This document shows, in pieces, positions 47,374 to 56,198 of a DNA stretch of 64,000 nucleotides. A program made the position numbers and the translations under genes. Under the pieces are notes generated by a model. It saw only the letters and a program-made list of their open reading frames with translations, did no database searches and was not told where the DNA came from. Positions within the stretch are counted from its first letter, which is position 1. Every line of letters starts with the position of its first letter. The DNA comes from DYJK01 sp040755055 (GTDB lineage: Bacteria > Bacteroidota > Ignavibacteria > Ignavibacteriales > Melioribacteraceae): NCBI GenBank assembly GCA_040755055.1, contig JBFMBS010000013.1, positions 1-64,000 on the forward strand, in the 5' to 3' direction.

Positions 47374-47838
47374 ATGTTCTTTAAAAAAATTTTATTATTT
47401 GTTTATATCAGCTCATCCACATTATTTCTTGTAAACTGCAATGATGACAACCCGGCTTCTTCATTTAACGAATTACTGAGTGATTGGCTTTTAGTGAAAA
47501 TTACTTTCGAGTCTGATGCAATGTCGTTCGAATTTACTGCGGAAGAGCTTGGCTATAGTATGATTTTGAAAATTAAAGGGGATCATACTTATCAAATATT
47601 AATTGACGGAGAAATTTCCGAGGAAGGAACATGGAATGTTTCCGGCAATACCATAACTTATGTCTCTTCGGAAGGTTATACACAAGCGATGAACTATACT
47701 GTTAGCTCTAACAAATTGGTCTTAACTTTTACTACTGAAGATGAAGAACCTCCGGTGGGTCCCCCTTCCGCCCCATCAAGAAGTCTAAAAATTTTAACAC
47801 AAGCTACGGTTACCATGGAATTTATAAAAGCTGGCTGA
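47374..47838 (+). CDS. Small lipocalin-like lipoprotein
   Basis: A 154-residue lipoprotein. Lipobox at LVNC (Cys23) after a short signal. The body has the WLLVKITFESDAMSFEFTAEELGYSMILKI and EEGTWNVSGNTITYVSSEG patterns of small lipocalin-like surface proteins. It is a paralogue of the lipoprotein at 48625-49041, with the same GTWxVSGNTIT motif. A strong Shine-Dalgarno sequence (AAGGAGGT) precedes the ATG. Confidence 0.8.
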   Translation: MFFKKILLFVYISSSTLFLVNCNDDNPASSFNELLSDWLLVKITFESDAMSFEFTAEELGYSMILKIKGDHTYQILIDGEISEEGTWNVSGNTITYVSSEGYTQAMNYTVSSNKLVLTFTTEDEEPPVGPPSAPSRSLKILTQATVTMEFIKAG

Positions 47839-47881
47839 CAGTAGTAAATAATAAACATAGAATATAATTACGGAGGTGTTT

Positions 47882-48355
47882 ATGCCGGTAAAAACTCTGA
47901 AAGAATTTCTTGATAGCAACAATATCAAGTACGTAACAATAAAACATTCGTTAGCATATACCTCGCAAGAAATAGCTGCTTCAATTCACATTAAAGGAAA
48001 AGAAATGGCTAAATCAGTTCTTGTGAAGATCAACGGTAAACTTGCATTTTGTGTTATACCGGCTTCATACAAAGTCGATTTTGAAAAGTTAAAGAAGATT
48101 CTCGCTACGGAAAGCATCCGCCTTGCCAATGAAGTTGAATTCAAAGATAAATTTCCTGATTGCGAGGTTGGCGCAATGCCTCCATTTGGTAATCTCTACG
48201 GCTTGGATGTTTATGCAGACACTTCGCTTGCAGAAGATGAAGAAATCGCTTTTAATGCCGGGTCGCATACGGAAGTAATCCGAATGTCTTATTCTGATTT
48301 TGAAAAACTTGTTAAACCGAAAAAGTTGTCTTTTTCGTTTCAATCTAAACTTTGA
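47882..48355 (+). CDS. YbaK/EbsC-type aminoacyl-tRNA deacylase-like protein
   Basis: A 157-residue protein of the YbaK/ProX superfamily that hydrolyses mischarged aminoacyl-tRNA. The family pattern is visible in LKEFLDSNNIKYVTIKHSLAYTSQEIAASIHIKGKEMAKSVLVKINGK and the conserved Lys in GKEMAKSVL, followed by VGAMPPFGNLYGLDVYAD. The ATG at 47882 has CGGAGGTG upstream; the in-frame GTG two codons earlier is within that Shine-Dalgarno sequence and is rejected. Confidence 0.9.
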   Translation: MPVKTLKEFLDSNNIKYVTIKHSLAYTSQEIAASIHIKGKEMAKSVLVKINGKLAFCVIPASYKVDFEKLKKILATESIRLANEVEFKDKFPDCEVGAMPPFGNLYGLDVYADTSLAEDEEIAFNAGSHTEVIRMSYSDFEKLVKPKKLSFSFQSKL

Positions 48356-48528
48356 TATTGTTAAACAACAGTCAGTTGGTTATATTAAAACCGTTTTTAT
48401 GAAGTCTTATGTTTTCTGTTTTAATCCGCCAGAGAGGATAAGGGTTAAATTCTCCATCCCCTCGCCGCGAGCCGGAGCGGGTTGAGACGAATAAAATAAT
48501 ATTTTTTTATGGTACCTCGCTGCCTCGA

Positions 48529-48552
48529 TTCGACAAGTCTCAACGAGTCGAA
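48529..48552. repeat. REP-like inverted repeat TTCGAC-N12-GTCGAA
   Basis: The second copy of the family seen at 7218-7247 (6-base arms here, same 12-base spacer, preceded by CTCGA). It lies in a 269-base gap that also holds a GC-rich stretch near 48458 (CCCTCGCCGCGAGCCGG). No gene is visible in this gap. Confidence 0.6.
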
Positions 48553-48624
48553 GTGGGTTGCGGCGAGGAGATTCATTTACCGGTAAGCTGAAGTTGATAG
48601 TTGAATAAAAAGGGAGTTGTGGCT

Positions 48625-49041
48625 TTGAAAAAGTATTTTTCGTTTTTAATAATGTTGGTATTTACTCTCTACATTGGCTGCAGTGAAGACAGTACTTCTT
48701 CATCAAGTGAAGAAAGCCTTATTGGGACCTGGACTTTAACCTCAATCACCCTTACGACAATAAACAATACGGTGCTTACGCCGGAACAAGCCGGGATGAG
48801 TGGAACGATAATAATGAGAGCCGACAAAACTTTTGAAGCTACTTTTACTACTGATGGAGAGCCAAATACTGAAACCGGTACATGGAGTGTTTCGGGAAAT
48901 ACTATAACTCTTACAAGCGAAACGGAAACGATTGTACTGGAAAATTATTCTATCCAGGGTAATAAATTGTATGTTAATACGACGGTAAACATAGATCCGT
49001 TCGGCGAACTGCCGGTGAAATTAGAGTTCACCAAACAATAA
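48625..49041 (+). CDS. Small lipocalin-like lipoprotein, paralogue of 47374
   Basis: A 138-residue lipoprotein starting at TTG 48625 (AGGGAG lies 8 bases upstream; the more upstream in-frame TTG at 48601 has no Shine-Dalgarno sequence). Lipobox YIGC. The lipocalin-like pattern SLIGTWTLTSITL and GTWSVSGNTITLTSE is shared with the lipoprotein at 47374. Function unknown. A terminator follows. Confidence 0.75.
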   Translation: MKKYFSFLIMLVFTLYIGCSEDSTSSSSEESLIGTWTLTSITLTTINNTVLTPEQAGMSGTIIMRADKTFEATFTTDGEPNTETGTWSVSGNTITLTSETETIVLENYSIQGNKLYVNTTVNIDPFGELPVKLEFTKQ

Positions 49042-49058
49042 CCAAGTTTGAAACTCTT

Positions 49059-49097
49059 AAAACCCGGCTTCAAAGAAAATTGAAACCGGGTTTTTTT
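49059..49097 (+). terminator. Rho-independent terminator of the lipoprotein gene
   Basis: Stem AAAACCCGG / CCGGGTTTT with an inner TTCA/TGAA pairing, followed by a seven-T run, 18 bases after the stop codon at 49041. Confidence 0.88.
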
Positions 49098-49177
49098 ATA
49101 ATTGTACGTATCTACTACTTTAATGAAATACTAAAATTAATTGCGAAGTGAAAAATATTTACAAGGAGAATCGATAA

Positions 49178-50134
49178 ATGGAAATTGGTTTTGTAATAAT
49201 AGCCGCTCTTATAATAATACTTATTGCGGTGGAATACCGCATAAAGAAGCCGGGACAGATTATTCTTTACGAATCAAACGGTTTGGTTAAATACCGCAAA
49301 TCAAATTTTTACCCGAAGCATTTCAGCTTGGTGATACCAAATACCACTTATACTCTAACATCATCAGTTGAGCCTGAAGTAAAAGGGAAGATCGGGTTGA
49401 TTGTTAAGTTTTCAGTAAGTGTTACACCCTCGCTAAAAAATATTTCCAAGTTAATACGGATTGGCGGATGGGGTAAAGATGTTTTAAACGATGCCGCAAA
49501 AGAACTAGATGCTATTCTGCAAGGATTTGTAAAGGAATACACCGAAAAATTTGATATTGAAGAAATTAAATCCGAAGGAATTGCAAATTATTTGCGGGAT
49601 AAAGTTAAGGAGACCGAATTACAGCTAGGTCTAGAAATTATTTCTTTGACAATTCAATCCGTTGAACCGGCAGATAAGAAAATTGCTGAAGCGATACGAC
49701 AGAAAGAAGCATCGAGAATTCTTGAAGAAACAGAAAAGAACAACCAGAAAGTAAGAATCCAGACTGCTCAAATAAAATTAAAAGCCGATGAAGAAATTTT
49801 AAGTTATGAACACCAACTCGCTTTGAAAAAAATTCAATTAAAAGAAATTGAAGAAGATAAAGAAGCTTCACTCGCTCTTAAGAAATTAAACGAGCAAGTT
49901 AAACGTGATAAGATAAAGCTTGAAATAGAGAAAGAAGAAATGAGCATGTTCAAAAACAACCCGGAACTTCTTCTTCTTACACCGCAAGTTGCAAGGTTAG
50001 CCGAAGCCAGCCAGAATCTGAAAAATGCTAAAACAGTAGTTTCGTTCGGTGATATTGAAAACGGTTCGCAATTAGCCGAGATGTTGAAAAATTTTCTAAG
50101 CGGATTGCTGCAGCTTTCTAACTCAAAGAAATGA
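49178..50134 (+). CDS. SPFH/band-7 domain protein (flotillin-like)
   Basis: A 318-residue membrane protein with one N-terminal helix (residues 3-18) and an SPFH/band-7 domain (about 20-175; GKIGLIVKFSVSVTP, GLEIISLTIQSVEPADKKIAEAIRQKEASR). A long coiled coil follows (about 170-270) as in flotillins and stomatins. It probably forms oligomers that organise membrane domains. Start ATG after AAGGAGAA. The 254-base gap downstream contains AT-rich repeat-like text and no gene. Confidence 0.85.
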   Translation: MEIGFVIIAALIIILIAVEYRIKKPGQIILYESNGLVKYRKSNFYPKHFSLVIPNTTYTLTSSVEPEVKGKIGLIVKFSVSVTPSLKNISKLIRIGGWGKDVLNDAAKELDAILQGFVKEYTEKFDIEEIKSEGIANYLRDKVKETELQLGLEIISLTIQSVEPADKKIAEAIRQKEASRILEETEKNNQKVRIQTAQIKLKADEEILSYEHQLALKKIQLKEIEEDKEASLALKKLNEQVKRDKIKLEIEKEEMSMFKNNPELLLLTPQVARLAEASQNLKNAKTVVSFGDIENGSQLAEMLKNFLSGLLQLSNSKK

Positions 50135-50388
50135 TGAATAACATAGATGTTTTATTTGGTTGTTACGGCTAAAAGAGAGTGTTGTAAAGTCTTCGTGGAA
50201 TTTTGTGTCTTCTTCAGGTCTCTTCGTGAGATAAAAGAACAAATTAATTACACCAAGTTTCACAGAAGAAAAAAGAAGATACACAAAGAAAAAATAATAA
50301 TTTATGCTCAGACTCTGAAGGTGCTGGCAATAAATACTGCTTAAATATACTTTTTTGATATTGTGATAATAGATTAACCAGGAATATT

Positions 50389-53300
50389 TTGAGTACAAAA
50401 AATAACATAGAAAAATTTTTTGAATTGAAACCGATTAAACCCGGGAAAATTTCAGAGATAAGCGAAGCAACCGCATCTTCATCGGTACCGCCGGCAGAAA
50501 GAGTAAATTTCCATATCGGCAACCCGGTACAAGATGATCGGCTGACCTTTTATTATCTGAAGTCCATTTTAAATCTTCAACCGGAACTCCACAAAGAATT
50601 TATTCCCGAACAATTAGTTAAAGAACTTGGATGGGAAGATGAACAGAAAAAGAGAATAGAATTTTTACACAAATTAATAAAGAATAGTTCTCCCTATTCA
50701 CCACGCGGCGGTTATAATATTAAAAACCCGATTCCTCTTATAAAAAAAATATACCAGTGGCTGACAAGCGAACAAGAAGAGCCGCTCTCATACGATATAG
50801 GTGAAAAGTCCGGGAGAAGGGAAATTATAATTTCAAGCGGAGGCATTGATGAATCGGTAAGAATACTTCTTCATTCTCTTGATAATTATCTTATTAATCT
50901 TCCGACTAAAATTTTATCAATCGATTACGAAATACCATCCTTTTATAAAGACTTTGATCATTTGGAATTTGCATCTCTTTCCGGCGATGAATCAACTCTT
51001 TATTCGGAATTATCATTTCATACTAAAACAAATAAACCGATCTATCTTTTACTTGGTAAAATTTTATCTGAAGAATCGAGAAGGAAACTGCGCAACCTAT
51101 GTCTTGAAGTTCCGCTTTTTTTTGTTGAAGTAAATGATGCACCGAATCACTTATCACTTGCAAGAGAAGCAAAACTAAGAAACCGGGTACTGAGGTTTAT
51201 CACTCCTTATTTTATTTCCCACCGGCTAAAAGATCAATCGATAAATTTTATTATTGGTAATTATGATCTGCTTAAAATTTTTGAATCTGTGCATTTCCAG
51301 TTAAAAGGTACGCCAAGTTCATCCGAGATAGAATTATTGCAATATGCAATTGATAATCTTGATGAGATCGATAATATAGTTGAGGAGCCGGACGGGGATT
51401 TAAGCAGTTTAAGTAATATCAATTTTACTCCAGAACCTCCGTTGGTAAGCCAGCAGAATTTTGCCGCAAAAATAGAAAGTATCGTTGCGGCAAAAGTCGG
51501 GTTGATTTCAGATAGGATTGAGAAACTAACCGGCAAGGATTTACTGCTCGATAAAATAGGAAGCCCGGATTATTTTATAAATAATGATGCACAAGAAATT
51601 CTGGACAAGTTTTTCTCCGTAATAGATGAAAAAGGATTTTACCTTGAAGCACTTGATAGTTTGAAATCAGTTTTTGTAAAAGAACACCCTGAATATTCAT
51701 ATAAAAATCTCTCAGTTGTAAATGGGTCATCCCGAACAGCATTAGGTTTGCTCGGCTTCCATTGCGGTATAAAAGAAATTATCACATGCGACTATAGCTG
51801 GACTTATGAACATTGTTTCCCGAAATCTAATTTTATTCCCCTTACGGATGATTATGAGTTAGATACTAAAGCAATGATAAAAAAACTTGATGAGCAGATT
51901 GGCGAAGATAGGGATTCAGATAACATTGCCATAATTTTTAATAATCCTCATAATGCAAGCGGAAAGATTTTTAAGGAATCCGATATTAAAGATCTGCTTG
52001 CCGAAGCATTAAATAAAAATATTTTTGTTATTGATGATCTGGCATATCAAAACGTTTTACCCGGAGAAACTATTAACGGTCCCAAAACAATCAAACAACT
52101 CGGTCTCGAATTGGTAAGCGAAGGGAAAATTTTCAAAGATAAACTTAATAAAATTATCACCGTTCATTCGTTATCAAAGACAGATTGCTTTGCCGGTGCG
52201 AGACTTGCTTTTGTAGAAATAGCCGATGAAAAACTAAGAGATCAATTTTTAAAGCTGAATGTTTATATAAAACCAAATATTGCAGCAATTCTTTTAGCTT
52301 ACATGTTTTACCGGAATGATTCCGAGCGGATAAATAATTTTTGGTTTTTAAGGAATAGAATCTTCAAGGCAAAAACTGACGCAATGATCGATGCGGTAAA
52401 TGATTTACCTGATGATCGAAACCCATTTAACATTTCAATAATTAGACCGGAAGGAAGCATGTATCCGCGCATGGTTATTGAAAATTTACCAAATGGTCTT
52501 TCGCTTGATTGGCTTTCATCTGGATTGGCTTTGCAAGGAATTGGTTTGGTGCCGCTCTCTTCCTTTGCCAGAACTGCCAAAGGATTTGAGGTTGCACGCA
52601 AATCATTCCGGCTTACTCTTGGCGGAACCGATACACCGGATATTCTTTTGAGAAAAACCAGGAGAGTATTAATCGACTTGAACAGATTAATAGCAGAGGA
52701 AAAATCAAAATACAATAAACATCTTATATCAATAAAAACAGTTAGCAAGAAAAGTAACTCTTACCTAGAGAATGCAGAAAAGAATTGGAAAGAAATTCTC
52801 GTTAATGTTAAAGAGAGCTGTTTAAAAATTGCCGCCCAACAATCCATGGTTCTTGCCGGTGAAAGGGAAAACCGGATTTTGTTTGACAGGTTCTTCGATA
52901 AATTTCTTCCTTCGCGTTTTAATACTTTTGGCGGAATATTTTCCGATCATTTAAATCTCTCTCTTGATTTTATATCACAGATTTACTCTAAAGGTGCTGG
53001 ATCGATCGAAAACAAACTTGAATATGAATTTTTTAAAGATGATTTAGAGAAGCGTAAAAATGCATTTACAAAAAGAACATACGATCGGACAGTTCACCCG
53101 ACACAAATCTATGCATTAGATACTGAACTGATTTTTAATAACGTAATCGATTCGATATTGAGAAATGAAAAGCCACTCCCCGGTGTAACCGAGAAATTGA
53201 GTGCGAGTTTAATTAACGAATATTTCGGTAGGAACATTGCTATCAATTCACTCCAGGAAGGAGAAGAATTGGTCTGCGATCTACGATCGATTATTGCTGC

Positions 53301-55962
53301 CGAACAATTCAAGTCAATCTATTCATCAGACGAAAAACGGATTCTTCTTTCATTCTGGGGCGACTGGGATGGAAGCAACCGTCCCTCCGGGCAAGGGCAC
53401 ACTTTGGTTGCATCTGCCTTAATTGAAAATGTTAACCAGTTATCGAGCATAATAAAAACCATAATATCAATCGATAAATCTGTTAAAGTTGATAAGAATA
53501 TTCTTCAAGCAATAGATCAGCTCTCGATGACGAATAAAAAATTCTGGGAGCTTCTCAATCATATTACTTCTTTAACAAACAAACTTGAAAAGAGATATAA
53601 AGGCGTTCTCCCCTTTAATATAGAATCAAATCCGTTCCGTAAAGTCGGGATGAAAATAGGTATTGCCAAGGACCCCGTTGTAAAACTTTGGCAGCATAAC
53701 GACCGGCTTGAGCAGAGAATGCTTGAAATGCGGCTTGAGCGGAGAAAAAAATTAGAATACTATTTCAAATTAAATAAAGAACTGCGGAAAACTTTACATG
53801 GATTAATACCGGTCATAATAAAGAATTCGCACAGTACAGAATTAATTCTAAAAGCCGGGTTGTACCGTGATATTCTAAAGCGGTTTATTCTAACTCCGCG
53901 AATCCATCAGAAACTTATTACCGCAAAGGATCAGTTTGCTATTAATACAACTGTAAATAACATAACAGAGATAAACGAAATCTCCGGCAATTTCGGCAAC
54001 CCCGGTATGGTTCTCGGATTGCAAATTAGTATGTCGACCAATCCCGAAGCTCTGATTTCACTCGATAAAAAATTTGTTGCTGAAAACGAACGGATTAGTA
54101 AAACGAATTCTTCACTTCTTCCGAAAGTTTGGTCGATTCCGCTTTTCGAGGATATTAATACTGTTTCCGGTATAGAAAATTATCTTGATAAAGTTTGGGA
54201 TTATGCAGTACAATCGAGAAGTATCGATCAAGAAACCAAAGCACGGTTTACAGAAATTATATGTGAGATTTTCATTGCCGGTTCCGATCTCAGTCAGCAA
54301 GTAGGGCAGACTGCTTCTACACTTTTGTATAAAACAGCAAAACACAAAACAATTGAATGGCTTGCTAAAAAGGGTTTGGTTGAGTATGTAAGAATAAAAC
54401 TCGGCAGCGGCGAGCCGATGCAAAGACAAGGCGGTTACTATGCCGATTTTTCGAGCAAGCCGGCATTCATTAAAAATGATATTAATGAAGTAAGATTATC
54501 GGGCCATTTGAGTGATTCTGCAAAAATGAGTACGGAGTTTGCTGTTAGTCCTTTACACGGTGTTTATGCCGGCGGCGATTTAAGAACGTTGCAAAGTGCG
54601 ATTTCCGAGAAACTCCGTCATCTTAGAGTAGAGGAACGCACACAACTGCTTCATCACCTGAATAAAACCCAGGAGTTTTATCATTCGGAATTAATAAGAG
54701 CTTCGGAACCGTTCATTGATACGAGATTGATTTACGAATCGAAAAGTTTAAAAGAATTGGAACGATTAACACTCGGGAAGAAAGATGATGTCTTCGAAAC
54801 ATTCAGCGAGTTGGCTAAAAATAATTTTCAGCAGATAGTTTACGGCAGAGAAGACGATGTTGTTGGAATACATATTATTTCTTATTTCATTTCAAAAGCT
54901 TCACCATCACTGCGCGATCGGCCAGTTGATAGACCATCGAGAAGTATTGGAGATAATAAAAGCCAAAAAATCATCGAAAGAATTGCCTCGACTATTCCGT
55001 TATGCAAACATGGAAGTCTTTTACGGGCAATCAGTCATAACAAAGCGCAGACTTTTGTACTGGGCATCAATCAATTAACTACCGGGTTGTTCCGTGCTCT
55101 TAATCAATTTTCGCAGATGGATTTTGTTGGCGGTACCGGCTACCAGATGCTGCATGATAGAATTTTGCCGCAGCTGCCGGTTTATGAAATTCTACATACC
55201 TTGAGAATTTTTCAAGATTATAACTTGAAGCATCTTCAAAAATTATCAAACTCATTTCAACCGGGTAATTCTGTTTTTTCGTTATTACGGGAAGATACCG
55301 ATTCTATTAAAATGTTTATTCCTCTTTTCCAAAAAGAGCTATTAAGAAGACACGGTATTAATGTAGCGGAGTTTTTTAGAGGTGATGAGTTTATCCCTGA
55401 ATTGCTTCCAACATTGCGTCCCGATCTTGCCGTGCTGCTTCAGCAAGATTTTTTCAATACAAAGCCGGAAAATGTTACGGCAAAAATTGAATATGAAATC
55501 CCCGGAGATTGGCTTGATGAATTTTCTTCTCTTATTGTAATCCCGGAAAAGCTTGAGTATTGGCGGGAAAAAATTTGGCTGCTGCTTGAAGAACCGGTAA
55601 TCAACCAGGTAAAATCTTTTGTTGAACTTGCCATTGCTCTCAATAATTTTTCAAAGGAAGTTGGTTCTAAGGAATTAACTTTATCAACGACAGCCATAAA
55701 GAAAACAAAATTTAAAACATCGCTTGCTGATCTTCTCAAAGGAAGTGTTGATGATTCGATGCGCCAATTTTTAACTGCGGCGGTACAGTATTTAACACAG
55801 CTTCCTTCGGAAATGGTTGAAGTTCCGGTTGATATTGTTCGTGCGCTTAATGATGTTGAGCAGATTCTCCGTATCGAAGAACAAGCACTAAGTAAAAAGA
55901 AGCAAGAACTGCTTAATTTCTACCTTATTCAAATCGCACGACACGTTGGAGACAATGGGTAA
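50389..55962 (+). CDS. Giant fusion: degenerate aminotransferase + PLP aminotransferase + PEP-carboxylase-like domain
   Basis: A 1,857-residue cytoplasmic protein. (1) Residues about 35-330 look like a class I aminotransferase fold (FHIGNP, IISSGGIDESVRILL, FFVEVNDA) but RFITPYF (269-275) lacks the PLP lysine. (2) About 440-780 is a complete aminotransferase: NNPHNASG (518-525), DDLAY (549-553) and SLSK with PLP Lys597. (3) About 810-1857 resembles phosphoenolpyruvate carboxylase: VHPTQ (His903, as PEPC AHPTE), GDWDG (991-995, PEPC GDRDG), QISMS (1212-1216), IPLFE (Glu1254) and GSD (Asp1300), the metal-ligand positions, a retained Arg1346, and the C-terminus ending DNG. The PEPC lysine after the SDS motif is Gln1303, and the GDRDG arginine is Trp993, so activity is uncertain. 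The start is TTG with AGGA upstream. The domain assignment of part 3 is my inference from motifs. Confidence 0.78.
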   Translation: MSTKNNIEKFFELKPIKPGKISEISEATASSSVPPAERVNFHIGNPVQDDRLTFYYLKSILNLQPELHKEFIPEQLVKELGWEDEQKKRIEFLHKLIKNSSPYSPRGGYNIKNPIPLIKKIYQWLTSEQEEPLSYDIGEKSGRREIIISSGGIDESVRILLHSLDNYLINLPTKILSIDYEIPSFYKDFDHLEFASLSGDESTLYSELSFHTKTNKPIYLLLGKILSEESRRKLRNLCLEVPLFFVEVNDAPNHLSLAREAKLRNRVLRFITPYFISHRLKDQSINFIIGNYDLLKIFESVHFQLKGTPSSSEIELLQYAIDNLDEIDNIVEEPDGDLSSLSNINFTPEPPLVSQQNFAAKIESIVAAKVGLISDRIEKLTGKDLLLDKIGSPDYFINNDAQEILDKFFSVIDEKGFYLEALDSLKSVFVKEHPEYSYKNLSVVNGSSRTALGLLGFHCGIKEIITCDYSWTYEHCFPKSNFIPLTDDYELDTKAMIKKLDEQIGEDRDSDNIAIIFNNPHNASGKIFKESDIKDLLAEALNKNIFVIDDLAYQNVLPGETINGPKTIKQLGLELVSEGKIFKDKLNKIITVHSLSKTDCFAGARLAFVEIADEKLRDQFLKLNVYIKPNIAAILLAYMFYRNDSERINNFWFLRNRIFKAKTDAMIDAVNDLPDDRNPFNISIIRPEGSMYPRMVIENLPNGLSLDWLSSGLALQGIGLVPLSSFARTAKGFEVARKSFRLTLGGTDTPDILLRKTRRVLIDLNRLIAEEKSKYNKHLISIKTVSKKSNSYLENAEKNWKEILVNVKESCLKIAAQQSMVLAGERENRILFDRFFDKFLPSRFNTFGGIFSDHLNLSLDFISQIYSKGAGSIENKLEYEFFKDDLEKRKNAFTKRTYDRTVHPTQIYALDTELIFNNVIDSILRNEKPLPGVTEKLSASLINEYFGRNIAINSLQEGEELVCDLRSIIAAEQFKSIYSSDEKRILLSFWGDWDGSNRPSGQGHTLVASALIENVNQLSSIIKTIISIDKSVKVDKNILQAIDQLSMTNKKFWELLNHITSLTNKLEKRYKGVLPFNIESNPFRKVGMKIGIAKDPVVKLWQHNDRLEQRMLEMRLERRKKLEYYFKLNKELRKTLHGLIPVIIKNSHSTELILKAGLYRDILKRFILTPRIHQKLITAKDQFAINTTVNNITEINEISGNFGNPGMVLGLQISMSTNPEALISLDKKFVAENERISKTNSSLLPKVWSIPLFEDINTVSGIENYLDKVWDYAVQSRSIDQETKARFTEIICEIFIAGSDLSQQVGQTASTLLYKTAKHKTIEWLAKKGLVEYVRIKLGSGEPMQRQGGYYADFSSKPAFIKNDINEVRLSGHLSDSAKMSTEFAVSPLHGVYAGGDLRTLQSAISEKLRHLRVEERTQLLHHLNKTQEFYHSELIRASEPFIDTRLIYESKSLKELERLTLGKKDDVFETFSELAKNNFQQIVYGREDDVVGIHIISYFISKASPSLRDRPVDRPSRSIGDNKSQKIIERIASTIPLCKHGSLLRAISHNKAQTFVLGINQLTTGLFRALNQFSQMDFVGGTGYQMLHDRILPQLPVYEILHTLRIFQDYNLKHLQKLSNSFQPGNSVFSLLREDTDSIKMFIPLFQKELLRRHGINVAEFFRGDEFIPELLPTLRPDLAVLLQQDFFNTKPENVTAKIEYEIPGDWLDEFSSLIVIPEKLEYWREKIWLLLEEPVINQVKSFVELAIALNNFSKEVGSKELTLSTTAIKKTKFKTSLADLLKGSVDDSMRQFLTAAVQYLTQLPSEMVEVPVDIVRALNDVEQILRIEEQALSKKKQELLNFYLIQIARHVGDNG

Positions 55963-56080
55963 TTCAATTATAAATTATAAATGATAAATTGTAAATGTTG
56001 AATTACAAATTCTCAATTTGTTATTTTCTTGGGGAACAAGTTCTCTCCTCGATTCAGAATTCTGCGTTCTATACTCTCCA

Positions 56081-56100
56081 TCCGCCAAAAAACTGGCGGA
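56081..56100. repeat. TCCGCCA-AAAAAC-TGGCGGA inverted repeat, intergenic
   Basis: A 7-base inverted repeat in the 236-base gap between the giant gene and the aminotransferase gene. The gap is otherwise filled with degenerate AT-rich text (AATTCAGAATTCTGCG, TTCTCAATTCTCAAACTC). The same TCCGCC/GGCGGA core is found in frame at 10594-10608. Confidence 0.6.
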
Positions 56101-56198
56101 CAAGTTCTCAATTCTCAAACTCTTGCCTTGCTAATAAATCATATTACCGATAAGTTTCGGACACAAATATTCTATTTTGTAATTAGATCAAGGCAAAA

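Noticed and set aside
50135..50388. Leader or riboswitch before the giant gene
   Set aside because: The region is AT-rich repeat-like text (CTTCGTGG, CACAAAGAAAA) without a recognisable riboswitch fold.
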